A stretch of 46,417 nucleotides of DNA from an uncultured candidate division WPS-2 bacterium (GCA_937910425.1 CALEOJ010000252.1:1-46417), one strand, 5' to 3'; shown: positions 25,540 through 33,907, numbered from the stretch's first letter. The notes: generated from the letters alone by a model not told the origin. Program-made: numbers and translations.

Positions 25540-26232
25540 TCAGCCGCACGCGCGTAGCGCGATAACGAGCAGAATCAGCGCCCCCGCGATTTGAGCTGTT
25601 CGGACCGCCGCTCGCCTGACCTTCATCGCGCTGGTTGCGTCGAGTGGCTGCTCGCTCCAAGATGAGGAGGCCTCACCATAAAGCCCGGGCGCCTTTGTCC
25701 AAACCGTACCGGCGTCGGTCACCGCGATTCCCGCGCCGGACGCGATTGCCGCGGCGATGTCGTCGAGAGGGAGTTGGGCCGCCGGACCCATTGTGTTGCT
25801 GAAGAGCCCGATCCGTTCACCACCACTGGTCACGACGGACAACGAGTCTCGAAGGTTGATCAGGCCGAACGAACGGAACGCCTCCTGCCGTCTCTCGACG
25901 GACCGGATCTGCCCGAGCGGAAGCGCGATCACGCGGAACTGCGGTACGAGCAGCCAGCTGTGGCGTTGAGGCACCGTTGCATCGAGGCTCGTTCCTTTGA
26001 TGCTGATTTGGGTCCGGACGACCCCGATCAGCCCAAACGTCATGAAGAGACCGAATCCGGCCATGATGACGCCGGTGATATCGATGATGGCGTTACTGCT
26101 TGGATCGCTTCCACCAACCAGAAGCGGTAGGCTGAAGAGTAAGGCGGCGACGGCGAACATGAATACGGCCGCGAACCCGAGCATGATCCGCATGCCGGGA
26201 TCGAATCGCCACGTCCGATCTGCCGCAGACAT
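25540..26232 (-). CDS. Hypothetical membrane protein, 230 aa
   Basis: Three membrane helices: two near the N-terminus (about 18-40 and 48-72) and one at the C-terminus (AQIAGALILLVIALRACG). Between them is a PH-like beta segment, SWLLVPQFRVIALPLGQIRS to DSLSVVTSGGERIGLFSN. I do not recognise a named family. Start ATG 26232 (MSAADRTWRFDPG) has GGAG eleven bases upstream; a TTG immediately before is in frame. Its first codons are duplicated at 27831-27865. Confidence 0.65.
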   Translation of the reverse strand: MSAADRTWRFDPGMRIMLGFAAVFMFAVAALLFSLPLLVGGSDPSSNAIIDITGVIMAGFGLFMTFGLIGVVRTQISIKGTSLDATVPQRHSWLLVPQFRVIALPLGQIRSVERRQEAFRSFGLINLRDSLSVVTSGGERIGLFSNTMGPAAQLPLDDIAAAIASGAGIAVTDAGTVWTKAPGLYGEASSSWSEQPLDATSAMKVRRAAVRTAQIAGALILLVIALRACG

Positions 26233-26236
26233 CAAG
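26202..26236. repeat. 35-base direct repeat, left copy
   Basis: CGAATCGCCA...GCAGACA...CAAG here matches 27831-27865 with only three mismatches over the first 34 bases. On the minus strand both copies encode SAADRTWRF; here these are the first codons of the membrane protein at 25540-26232. Confidence 0.65.
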
Positions 26237-26266
26237 GAATGCGCTCCGGTGCGGAGTGATGAACTG

Positions 26267-26455
26267 TCAGTGATCGATAAAGTTCGACGCTTCTTTCATC
26301 GTAGGGTCGAGCCGCAGATCTTCATGAGCATATTTTCGGTCTTCATGCCCTCCGGAGACCTCGACTCGCACGAGGACTTCGTGAGGCTGAACATCTTTAA
26401 CGGTCCCTTCTTCCTTGGTTCCGTCAATGTAGACCCTATCGCCGGCCTTCAACAT
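26267..26455 (-). CDS. Small SH3/KOW-like hypothetical protein, 62 aa
   Basis: A 62-residue protein starting MLKAGDRVYIDGTKEEGTVK and ending MKEASNFIDH, with a charged middle (GGHEDRKYAHEDLRLD). The pattern of short strands beginning with a GDRV turn suggests a small SH3/Tudor-like barrel. GGAGGG stands about eight bases before the ATG, so translation is well supported despite the size. Upstream, 26456-26719 holds no gene I can support and should contain divergent promoters for this gene and the alcohol dehydrogenase. Confidence 0.6.
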   Translation of the reverse strand: MLKAGDRVYIDGTKEEGTVKDVQPHEVLVRVEVSGGHEDRKYAHEDLRLDPTMKEASNFIDH

Positions 26456-26719
26456 CGCTGTTCCCTCCAACCGAAGCTGCGCTAGCGCAGTTCGCGTGCC
26501 GCCGGTACTGCGGTATTCCTGAGTAACCTCAACAGATTCACGCGGAAGGGGCACGGGCCTTCTACGTGGTCGGAATCTGACCGAAGGTGGTGACAACGCC
26601 GCTATCGGGCGGTCGGAAGCGCGCTGCGCTCGGTAAAGTCTATTCTGTATCTGATTCTGGGCGCATCTGCTGGGAACATACTTGATTGTACCAGTCGTCA
26701 ATTTGCTGAAAGCAGTGTC

Positions 26720-27826
26720 ATGACCACGAACGCTACGATTCCACAGACTCTCGCAGTTCCGCCCACGACGGGCGGGGCTGCGGTCACGATGAAGGCGCTC
26801 GTCTATCTCGGCGACGGGAAGAAGGGCTACGAGGACCGGCCGAAGCCGAGGATCTCGGCACCCACCGACGCGATCGTCAAGATCACGAAGACGACGATCT
26901 GCGGCACGGATTTGCACATCCTCAAGGGCGACATGCCGGGTGTTGAACCCGGGCGGATTCTCGGACACGAGGGCGTCGGCGTCATCGACGAAGTCGGGTC
27001 AGGCGTGACCGCTTTCGAGCGCGGAGATCGCGTCGTGATATCCTGCGTGACGGCGGATGGCACGTGCGTCTACTGTCGCAAGCTCATGTTCTCGCACTGC
27101 GTGAACGGCGGGTGGATCCTCGGCAACACGATCGACGGCACCCAAGCCGAGTTCGTCCGCATCCCGTACGCGGATACGAGTCTCTATCCGATTCTCGATG
27201 GCGAGGACGAAGAGCCGCTGGTCATGTGCAGCGATATTTTGCCGACCGGTTTCGAGTGCGGCGTCCTCAACGGTCAGGTCACGCCGGGGAGCACGGTAGC
27301 GATCGTCGGATCGGGGCCGGTCGGGCTCGCTGCGTTGCTCACCGCCCAGTTCTACTCGCCCGCCGAGATCATCATGATCGATCTGGACGACAAGCGCCTC
27401 GCGGTTGCGACGAGCTTCGGCGCAACGCACGTCATCAACAGCCGTGACGGCAACGCCGTCGAGGCGGTACTGAAGATCACCGGCAAAGACGGCGTCGACA
27501 CCGCCATCGAGGCGGTCGGCATTCCGGCCACGTTCGAGCTTTGCGGACAACTCGTCGGGCCCGGCGGGCACATCGCCAACATCGGCGTGCACGGGAAGCC
27601 GGTTTCGCTCCATCTCGAGCAGCTCTGGGACCGAAACATCAGCATCACGACGCGGCTGGTCGACACCGTCAGTACGCCCATGCTCCTCAAGCTCGTGCGC
27701 GCGCACAAAATCGATCCCAAACGCCTCATCACGCACCACTTCAAGCTCTTGAACATCATCGATGCGTACGACGCGTTCGCAGATGCGGCGAAGAGCGGAG
27801 CGCTGAAGGTTCTCATCGAGGCGTAG
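26720..27826 (+). CDS. Zinc-dependent alcohol dehydrogenase (MDR family)
   Basis: A 368-residue medium-chain dehydrogenase. Catalytic zinc ligands are C61 (TTICGTDLHIL) and H83-E84 (LGHEGVGVI). A structural zinc site is C109, C116, C119 and C127. The NAD(P) Rossmann motif is VAIVGSGPVGLAA, and the end is AFADAAKSGALKVLIEA. Sequence style is that of the broad short-chain or secondary alcohol dehydrogenase group; substrate not determined. An internal ATG at codon 24 (MKALVYLGDGKKGYEDRP) matches the usual family N-terminus and could be the true start, since no clear Shine-Dalgarno precedes 26720. It is bracketed by the 35-base direct repeats. Confidence 0.92.
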   Translation: MTTNATIPQTLAVPPTTGGAAVTMKALVYLGDGKKGYEDRPKPRISAPTDAIVKITKTTICGTDLHILKGDMPGVEPGRILGHEGVGVIDEVGSGVTAFERGDRVVISCVTADGTCVYCRKLMFSHCVNGGWILGNTIDGTQAEFVRIPYADTSLYPILDGEDEEPLVMCSDILPTGFECGVLNGQVTPGSTVAIVGSGPVGLAALLTAQFYSPAEIIMIDLDDKRLAVATSFGATHVINSRDGNAVEAVLKITGKDGVDTAIEAVGIPATFELCGQLVGPGGHIANIGVHGKPVSLHLEQLWDRNISITTRLVDTVSTPMLLKLVRAHKIDPKRLITHHFKLLNIIDAYDAFADAAKSGALKVLIEA

Positions 27827-27830
27827 CGAC

Positions 27831-27865
27831 CGAATCGCCAGGTCCGATCTGCTGCAGACAACAAG
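27831..27865. repeat. 35-base direct repeat, right copy
   Basis: This copy starts five bases after the alcohol dehydrogenase stop codon. On the minus strand it reads TTG then SAADRTWRFGR, a detached copy of the 5' end of the membrane-protein gene at 26232, with no gene following it. Confidence 0.65.
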
Positions 27866-27998
27866 ACTCAACGCCGATCGGGGTGCGGCTTGAAGTTCGG
27901 ATCCCAAGTAGAAACTCGCGCCGCTTACAAGGGAGGGAACGAGCGCCTCGCTCGATAAGTCGCTGACGCTCGCACGGCCTGGGGGTAGGGAGGCGAAC

Positions 27999-29531
27999 AT
28001 GCAATATACGCGCGGGAACGTCTGGGAACTCGGCGGCGACTGGGCAGACCCGATCTTATGGTACGCGCGCGGCGTGGCAGCGATGAAGGCGCGGAAACTT
28101 GCCGAACCGACAAGCTGGCGCTTCTACGGCGCGATCCACGGCATCGATCCGGGCCTCTGGCAGCAACTCGGCTATTTGAGTTTGTCCGACCCGATGCCGA
28201 GTAACGCCGACGTTCAGCGTTTTTGGAAGCAGTGTCAGCACGGCAGCTGGTATTTCTTGCCGTGGCATCGCGGTTATGTCCTCGCCTTCGAGGCGAACAT
28301 CCGCGCGATCGTGACCAAGCTGGGTGGACCGGCGGACTGGGCGTTGCCGTACTGGAATTATTTCAAGCCCAACCAATATCCGTTGCCGCCGGCCTTCGCC
28401 TCACCGAACTGGCCCGACGGACAGGGTGACAATCCGCTCTTCGTCCAGCAACGGTATGGACCGCAGAGCGACGGCAACGTGTATGTGCCCGTCGACCAGA
28501 TCAACCTCGATGCGATGACCGATCCTGATTTCACCGGGGTCGCGAGCGGTGGCAGCCCCGGCTTCGGCGGCGTCGACACGGGATTCGAGCATGGAGGACC
28601 CGTCCACGGCGGTATCGAGTCGCAGCCGCATGACAACGTGCACGGTCTGGTCGGGGGAGGCGATCCGGACAATCCACAGCTTCCGGGCCTGATGTCCGAT
28701 CCAGACACGGCCGGGCTCGATCCGATCTTCTGGTTGCATCATGCCAATATCGACCGGCTGTGGGAGGTATGGCAGCAGAACCCTCCGGCCAATGTCGACC
28801 CGACTGATCCCAACTGGATCAACGGTCCCGGTAACATCGGCGAGCGCGTCTTTTCGATGCCGATGCCGAACGGCAATCCGTGGGACTATATACCCGGTGA
28901 TATGGCTGATCTCGGGAAGCTCGACTATACCTATGACGATCTATCGCCTGCTGCGCCCGCGCAGCCGGGTCAAAGATTGCTGCAGTTCGGAGCGAGCCCC
29001 GAAGTGGTAAAGGCGATACAAGGAGCTGGTGCCGTGCCGAGCGGGAAAAACGTCGAACTCATGGGTGCAAATCAAGGGTCTCTCCGAATCAGCGGCGGCG
29101 AAGCCGGCACCTCCGTTCAGCTCGACACAGGCGTGCGCCGCAAGGTCACTGCGAGCTTTGCCGCGGCCGCAGAGGCGACCGAGCCCGACCGCGTTTTCCT
29201 CAACCTGGAAAATGTCCGCGGGCTCGCCGACTCCACAGCGTTTCAGGTGTACGTCGGCCTGCCCCAGGGCGCGAACCCCGCCGATCATCCCGAACTACGG
29301 GCGGGCAGCGTTGCGCTGTTCGGCGTGCGCAAGGCGAGTCTGACCGATGACGAACATGCGGGGAAAGGCCTGACCTTCGTGTTGGAAATCACCAAGATCG
29401 TCGACGCGCTGCACCTCGGCAACGCGTTCGACGTCGGCGCGCTCGACGTTCGAATCGTGCCGGTGAGGCCCGTTCCCGAAAATGCGCAAATCACCATCGG
29501 GCGTGTCAGCATCTTCCGCCAAGGTCGCTGA
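27999..29531 (+). CDS. Tyrosinase family copper oxidase
   Basis: A 510-residue type-3 copper protein. Copper A ligands are H47 (AIHGID), H81 (CQHGSWYF) and H90 (LPWHRGYVLAFE). Copper B ligands are H211 and H215 (HDNVHGLVGG) and H247/H248 (DPIFWLHHANIDRLW). Residues from about 330 to the end form a beta-rich domain like the C-terminal domain of plant-type polyphenol oxidases, with VFLNLENVRGLADSTAFQVY. The enzyme would oxidise phenols or catechols to quinones. There is no signal peptide. Start ATG 27999 has GGGAGG close upstream. The DUF2182 gene follows 12 bases later, suggesting one transcript. Confidence 0.93.
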   Translation: MQYTRGNVWELGGDWADPILWYARGVAAMKARKLAEPTSWRFYGAIHGIDPGLWQQLGYLSLSDPMPSNADVQRFWKQCQHGSWYFLPWHRGYVLAFEANIRAIVTKLGGPADWALPYWNYFKPNQYPLPPAFASPNWPDGQGDNPLFVQQRYGPQSDGNVYVPVDQINLDAMTDPDFTGVASGGSPGFGGVDTGFEHGGPVHGGIESQPHDNVHGLVGGGDPDNPQLPGLMSDPDTAGLDPIFWLHHANIDRLWEVWQQNPPANVDPTDPNWINGPGNIGERVFSMPMPNGNPWDYIPGDMADLGKLDYTYDDLSPAAPAQPGQRLLQFGASPEVVKAIQGAGAVPSGKNVELMGANQGSLRISGGEAGTSVQLDTGVRRKVTASFAAAAEATEPDRVFLNLENVRGLADSTAFQVYVGLPQGANPADHPELRAGSVALFGVRKASLTDDEHAGKGLTFVLEITKIVDALHLGNAFDVGALDVRIVPVRPVPENAQITIGRVSIFRQGR

Positions 29532-29543
29532 ACAGGTTCCCCG

Positions 29544-30326
29544 ATGACACCCGCCGTCCGTGAGCGCTTGCAGGTCCGTGCGCCCCTGCTGTTGATCAGC
29601 GCGGCCGCGTGGACACTGCTCGTGGTCGAGCCGGGCGGCATGACAATGCCTGTCTACTGCTCAGCTGCGCCGGGGGCAATGCCGCCTGCATCGCTCGACC
29701 TGCTGTTGGCGCTCAACCCGCCCGCATCACTAGCGGCGGGCTGGGCACTGATGCTGGCAGCCATGATGGTGCCGCTGCTGATCGCGCCTGTGCGCCATAT
29801 CCGTGATCGCAGCTTCGCCCAGCGGCGTATCCGCGCCATCGTGCTCTTCGTAGCAATGTATGGCGCGATCTGGATGGCGGCCGGCGTCATGCTGCTAGCA
29901 TTCGCGCTGGCGGTTCGGCTGGTCGTTCCTGGATCGTCGGTGCCGGTGGCGCTGGCGCTGGCGGCGATGATCGCGCTTGTCTGGCAGCTTTCACCCGTCA
30001 AACAGCGGTGTCTCAATCGTTGCCATGCCCAGCCCGCACTAGCAGCCTTCGGTCCCGCGGCGGATATCGGCGCGCTTCGGTTCGGGTTGACGCACGGGAT
30101 CTGGTGCGTCGGCTCGTGTTGGGTTCTGATGCTGCTGCCCATGCTGGTTTCGGGCGGGCACGTCGCTGCGATGGCCGCTGTGGCGCTGTGGCTCTTCGCC
30201 GAACGGCTCGACTCGCCGATGCCGCCGCGCTGGCGCTTCCGCGTCCCGGGTAAGGCGGTGCGAATAGCGATCGCGCAAGCGCAGATGCCGCTGCACCAGT
30301 TCACGCGGCCGCAGGCGGCGAAATAA
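29544..30326 (+). CDS. DUF2182 integral membrane protein
   Basis: A 260-residue protein with about six to seven helices and family signatures AAGWALMLAAMMVPLLIAPV, QLSPVKQRCLNRCH and LTHGIWCVGSCWVLMLLPML. DUF2182 proteins are predicted metal-binding membrane proteins with conserved Cys and Met; here the Cys pairs C-x3-C (RCLNRC) and C-x3-C (CVGSC) and many Met fit copper handling. Next to a tyrosinase, a role in supplying copper to the enzyme is a reasonable inference, not shown. It ends shortly before the convergent crotonase gene. Confidence 0.85.
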   Translation: MTPAVRERLQVRAPLLLISAAAWTLLVVEPGGMTMPVYCSAAPGAMPPASLDLLLALNPPASLAAGWALMLAAMMVPLLIAPVRHIRDRSFAQRRIRAIVLFVAMYGAIWMAAGVMLLAFALAVRLVVPGSSVPVALALAAMIALVWQLSPVKQRCLNRCHAQPALAAFGPAADIGALRFGLTHGIWCVGSCWVLMLLPMLVSGGHVAAMAAVALWLFAERLDSPMPPRWRFRVPGKAVRIAIAQAQMPLHQFTRPQAAK

Positions 30327-30357
30327 AGCGTCGCCATTACCCCCGACGACGCGCATG

Positions 30358-31122
30358 TTACTTTTTGGGACGCCGCGCGGCCACGGCTTTCCAGTGCTCC
30401 TCCGACATCCACGCCTCCGCGAACAGCGAGGCCTCGTTCTCGAGACATTCATCGTCGTCGCGGCGCGGTGCGTCGACCATGCGCTTGATGGTTCGTACGG
30501 CGAGCGCGGAGTTGTCGGCGATCGTTGCGGCGAGCTCGATCGCCGTGTCCAGGGCGCGTCCGTCGTCCGCCAGCCGGTCGACCAATCCCCAGCGCAGCGC
30601 GTCTTCCGCGCCGAAGCGCTCCCCCGTCGCGAGCAACATCAATGCGCGCGAGCGTGGCATGACCTCGCGTAGCCGAGTTGCGCCGCGCCAGGCAGGCGTG
30701 ATCCCCAGCTTCACCTGAAAGAAGCCGAACCGGGCGCCGCGTACCGCGACCCGAATGTCGGCGGCGAGCGCGAACTCGAGTCCGCCGCCGTACGCATCGC
30801 CGTTCATCGCCGCGATCACGATAACGGGTGAGCGTCGCGCCGCGCGGCTGACCCGCTGCATGCGCAGCGACATCGCGATCGCCGCTTCCCGCGTCCTGAT
30901 CTCACCGAACTCGTCGAGGTCCCCGCCCGAGCAAAAGGTACGCTCACCGGCGCCCGTGACGATCAAGCACGAGCAAGCATCCGCTTCCGCCTCGGCGAGG
31001 ATTCGGCCGATCTCGTCGATGGTCGCGAGGCTCAGGGCATTGTGGACCGCGGGGCGGTTCAGGGTCGCGATGCGGATCCCCGGCTGGCCGGTCACGATCA
31101 CCGGCGGAACTTCATGCGTCAC
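30358..31122 (-). CDS. Crotonase-family protein, possible malonyl-type acyl-CoA decarboxylase
   Basis: A 254-residue enoyl-CoA hydratase/isomerase-superfamily enzyme. Oxyanion-hole blocks are TFCSGGDLDEFG and GDAYGGGLEFALAADIRV. The first catalytic Glu is present in GGGLE, but the second, normally PE in FGxPExxLG, is replaced (ARFGFFQVKLGITPAWRGAT), so ordinary hydratase activity is doubtful. The block LGITPAWRGATRL recalls MGIIPSWGGTTRL of mammalian ethylmalonyl-CoA decarboxylase (ECHDC1), from memory of that family. GTG start at 31122 with GGAGG upstream; open frame extends beyond this but is antisense to the mutase. It diverges from the mutase operon and may act on its product. Confidence 0.85.
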   Translation of the reverse strand: MTHEVPPVIVTGQPGIRIATLNRPAVHNALSLATIDEIGRILAEAEADACSCLIVTGAGERTFCSGGDLDEFGEIRTREAAIAMSLRMQRVSRAARRSPVIVIAAMNGDAYGGGLEFALAADIRVAVRGARFGFFQVKLGITPAWRGATRLREVMPRSRALMLLATGERFGAEDALRWGLVDRLADDGRALDTAIELAATIADNSALAVRTIKRMVDAPRRDDDECLENEASLFAEAWMSEEHWKAVAARRPKK

Positions 31123-31127
31123 AGCTC

Positions 31128-31156
31128 TTGCCTCCGGTAGAAATTTTTTGTATGTT
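31128..31156 (+). promoter_or_regulatory. Predicted promoter of the mutase-importer operon
   Basis: TTGCCT (31128-31133) and TATGTT (31151-31156) are separated by 17 bases in the only AT-rich patch of the divergent region. GGTA at 31136-31139 and TACC at 31162-31165 form the arms of a loose inverted repeat across it, a candidate operator for the GntR regulator. AAGGAG at 31190-31195 precedes the GTG start. No cobalamin riboswitch-like sequence fits in the short leader. Confidence 0.45.
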
Positions 31157-31203
31157 GCTTTTACCTCGGCCGGTCCCTCCAGCCGGCGCAAGGAGCATCC
31201 CTG

Positions 31204-32796
31204 GTGGCCATCGACCCGAACGAGCGGGCGACCCCGTCCGGAATCCCGCGTAAGGCATCGTACCTCGCGTCCGATTGGCACCCCGACGACGCCGGCGCTG
31301 ATGCTGCGCCCGGAGCGTACCCCTTCACGCGCGGCGTCGCGCCCGACGGTTACCGTCGCAAGCTCTGGACGATGCGCCAGTATTCGGGCTTCGGCACCGC
31401 CGCCGAGTCGAACCAGCGATATCGGTATCTGCTCGACCGCGGTCAGACGGGACTGAGCGTCGCGCTCGACCTTCCGACCCAGCTCGGCTACGATTCGGAC
31501 GATCCGCGGGCCGAAGAAGAGGTCGGCCGCGTCGGCGTCGCCATCGACAGCTTGGCCGACATCGAGACGCTGTTCGACGGAATTCGATTGGACGGCATCA
31601 CGACGTCGTTCACGATCAACGCGACCGCGAGCGTGCTCCTCGCGATGTACGTCGCGCTCGCGAAGAAGCAAGGCAGCAGCCTCGCTCGCATCTCGGGGAC
31701 GATTCAGAACGACATCCTCAAGGAATACGTCTCGCGCGGGACGTGGATCTATCCCGTGGAGCCGTCGCTGCGGCTGATCGTCGACACGATCGAGTACTGC
31801 TCGACGGAGGTGCCTCGCTTCAACGCGATCAGCGTCGCCGGCGCGCACTTTCGCGACGCCGGGGCGACGGCGGTTCAGGAGCTGGCGTTCACGCTCGCCG
31901 ACGGCATCGCGTACGCGCAGCGCTGCGTGGAACGCGGCCTCGACGTCGATTCCTTCGCGAAGAACATCAGTTTTTTCTTCTATACTCACAGCGACTTTTT
32001 CGAGGAGATCGCGAAATACCGGGCTGCCCGCCGGATTTGGGCGCGCACGATGCGGGAGCGTTTCGGCGCCGTGCAGGAGCGCTCGCTGCATTTTCGGTTC
32101 GGCCTCGTCTGCGGCGGCAGCACGCTCCAGGCTGCGCAGCCGATGAACAATGCGATCCGCGTCGCGTACCAAGCGATGTCGTCGGTGCTCGGCGGCGCGA
32201 CGTCGATCTTCACCGCCGCATGGGACGAACCGTTCGCGATCCCGACCGAGGAGAGCGCGGAGCTGGCGCTGCGCACCCAACAGATCCTCGCGTACGAGAC
32301 GGGCGTCCCGGACGTCGCCGATCCGCTCGGCGGCTCGTACTATGTCGAAGCGCTCACCGACGCCACCGAACGCGAAGTGCTCCGGCTGCTCGACGAGATC
32401 GACGCGCAAGGTGGCATGGTCCGCTGCATCGAGGACGGAATCGTGCAGCAGATGATCGCCGACGAAGCGTACCGGAAGCAGCATCGCCTCGAGCGAGGCG
32501 ACGACGTCGTCGTCGGCGTGAATCGCTTTCAGACGCAGCAGCAGCGAGAGCTCACGCTGTTTTCGCTCGACGAGGGACTGCAGCGCACGCAACTGGAGCG
32601 CTTGCGAGCGGTGCGAGCCGCGCGCGATCCTGTGGCCGCCGAGCGCGCGCTCGAGCGGCTGCGCGAGGTGCTAAATTCCGAGTGCAATTGCATGCCGGTC
32701 CTCATCGAGGCCGCGGAGGCGTACTGCACGATCGGTGAGATGTGCGGGATCATGCGGTCGGTCTTCGGAGAGTTCCGCGAACCGATCGTCGTCTGA
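31204..32796 (+). CDS. B12-dependent acyl-CoA mutase, large (TIM-barrel) subunit
   Basis: A 530-residue large subunit of a two-part acyl-CoA mutase, lacking the B12 domain, which is encoded next. Register against methylmalonyl-CoA mutase is clear: Y60 (RQYSGFGTAAESN) equals Y89 of the Propionibacterium enzyme, Q168 equals Q197, R178 equals R207 and H215 equals H244. Tyr and Arg that hold a free carboxylate are kept, unlike isobutyryl- or hydroxyisobutyryl-CoA mutases. But Y243 is Ala (A214 in AGAHF) and the usual TQSLHTN block is ATSIFTA. The substrate is therefore probably a carboxy-acyl-CoA other than methylmalonyl-CoA. GTG start with AAGGAG upstream; one-base overlap with the small subunit. 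Confidence 0.93.
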   Translation: MAIDPNERATPSGIPRKASYLASDWHPDDAGADAAPGAYPFTRGVAPDGYRRKLWTMRQYSGFGTAAESNQRYRYLLDRGQTGLSVALDLPTQLGYDSDDPRAEEEVGRVGVAIDSLADIETLFDGIRLDGITTSFTINATASVLLAMYVALAKKQGSSLARISGTIQNDILKEYVSRGTWIYPVEPSLRLIVDTIEYCSTEVPRFNAISVAGAHFRDAGATAVQELAFTLADGIAYAQRCVERGLDVDSFAKNISFFFYTHSDFFEEIAKYRAARRIWARTMRERFGAVQERSLHFRFGLVCGGSTLQAAQPMNNAIRVAYQAMSSVLGGATSIFTAAWDEPFAIPTEESAELALRTQQILAYETGVPDVADPLGGSYYVEALTDATEREVLRLLDEIDAQGGMVRCIEDGIVQQMIADEAYRKQHRLERGDDVVVGVNRFQTQQQRELTLFSLDEGLQRTQLERLRAVRAARDPVAAERALERLREVLNSECNCMPVLIEAAEAYCTIGEMCGIMRSVFGEFREPIVV

Positions 32797-33185
32797 TGCG
32801 CGTCATCGTCGCGAAACCCGGCCTGGACGGGCACGACCGGGGCGCGAAGATCATCGCCCGCGCGCTGATGGAGGCGGGGATGGAAGTGATCTACACCGGG
32901 CTGCGTCAGACGCCCGAGCAGATCGTGAGCGCCGCGATCCAAGAGGACGCCGACGCGATCGGCCTCAGCATTCTCTCGGGCGCGCACGTGGGGCTCACGC
33001 GCAAGATCGTCACGCAGCTTCGTGAACGGGGGTCGGACGACATCGCGGTGCTCGTCGGGGGCGCGATCCCGCCCGCCGACGTCGCGGTGCTGCGCGAGGC
33101 GGGCGCGGTCGAGGTCTTCCCGACGGGCGCGCTGCTCGCCGACGTCGTGTCGGCATTCCGGCGTCATGGCGAACGCCGCGCATGA
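32796..33185 (+). CDS. B12-binding small subunit of the acyl-CoA mutase
   Basis: A 129-residue cobalamin-binding domain. DxHxxG is D11-G-H13-D-R-G16 in PGLDGHDRGAKIIARALM; H13 is the lower axial cobalt ligand. SILSGAH and VLVGGAIPPAD are the other B12-tail contacts. This is the separate small subunit found in archaeal and several bacterial mutases (MCM type with split subunits). ATG at 32796 overlaps the large-subunit stop by one base and its stop overlaps the GntR start, so stoichiometric translation is likely. No MeaB-type chaperone GTPase is in the window. Confidence 0.95.
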   Translation: MRVIVAKPGLDGHDRGAKIIARALMEAGMEVIYTGLRQTPEQIVSAAIQEDADAIGLSILSGAHVGLTRKIVTQLRERGSDDIAVLVGGAIPPADVAVLREAGAVEVFPTGALLADVVSAFRRHGERRA

Positions 33186-33865
33186 AAACTCGGTTGGGCG
33201 TGCTGCCGGTGGACTCGTCGTCGCTGTCCAGGCGCGTCCTCGCACAACTGCGCGATCGGATCATCGGGGGAGCCGTCCCCAGCGGCACATGGCTGCGGCT
33301 CGCCGACCTCGCGAGCGAACTCGGGACGAGCATCACGCCCGTGCGCTCGGCGCTGGCGGAACTCGAAACGCAGGGCCTCGTCGATGTCGCGAAAGCGCGC
33401 GGCTACCGCGTCATCCCGCCGACCGATGCCGACATTCGCGATGCCTACCTCGTCGTGGGATTTCTCTCGGGCGAGCTGAGCGCTCGCGCCGCAGCGCAGG
33501 CAGACGACGCCTTCGTCGAGCACGTTAAGGCGCTCGCCCGTGCCGTCGTCGTCGCGTCTCGGTCGGGTTCCGCCGCAGAGGTGGACGCCGCGAATTGGGC
33601 GTTCCACCGCACGATCAACCTTCGGGCCGGCGCTCCACGCCTCGCCCGCCTGCTGCGCGGGGTGACGCACAGCGTGCCGCACGACTTTCACCGGATCGTC
33701 GGCGGCTGGACGAACGTCGCGATCAAGCACCACCGCGAGCTCGTGCGCGCGCTCGCGGCTCGCGATCCCGTGCAAGCACGGGAGGTGGCCCTGAAGCACG
33801 TCGCACTCGGGTGTACCCACCTGCTTCGTCATCTGACAGACGTGCGGAAGGCCGAACGCGGCTGA
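33182..33865 (+). CDS. GntR-family transcriptional regulator with FCD domain
   Basis: A 227-residue regulator. An N-terminal winged helix (about 15-80: RVLAQLRDRIIGGAVPSGTW, LADLASELGTSITPVRSALA, GLVDVAKARGYRV) precedes a helical FCD effector domain. Its metal or ligand pocket is suggested by AANWAFHRTINL, IKHHRELVRAL and ALKHVALG. FCD regulators usually sense organic acids and repress the linked catabolic operon. It sits inside the operon between mutase and importer with an ATGA overlap, so it should be autoregulated. The operator is probably in the 31123-31203 divergent region. Confidence 0.92.
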   Translation: MKTRLGVLPVDSSSLSRRVLAQLRDRIIGGAVPSGTWLRLADLASELGTSITPVRSALAELETQGLVDVAKARGYRVIPPTDADIRDAYLVVGFLSGELSARAAAQADDAFVEHVKALARAVVVASRSGSAAEVDAANWAFHRTINLRAGAPRLARLLRGVTHSVPHDFHRIVGGWTNVAIKHHRELVRALAARDPVQAREVALKHVALGCTHLLRHLTDVRKAERG

Positions 33866-33907
33866 CCGGACGCAGGTCGCTCCAACGTCACTTCGAGGAG
33901 ATCGTCT

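Noticed and set aside
31123-31203. Cobalamin riboswitch upstream of the B12 mutase.
   Set aside because: Only about 80 bases are available and the B12-box sequence is absent.
31123-32592. An upstream extension of the crotonase frame across the mutase gene.
   Set aside because: The GTG at 31122 has a proper Shine-Dalgarno, and the extension is antisense to conserved mutase sequence.
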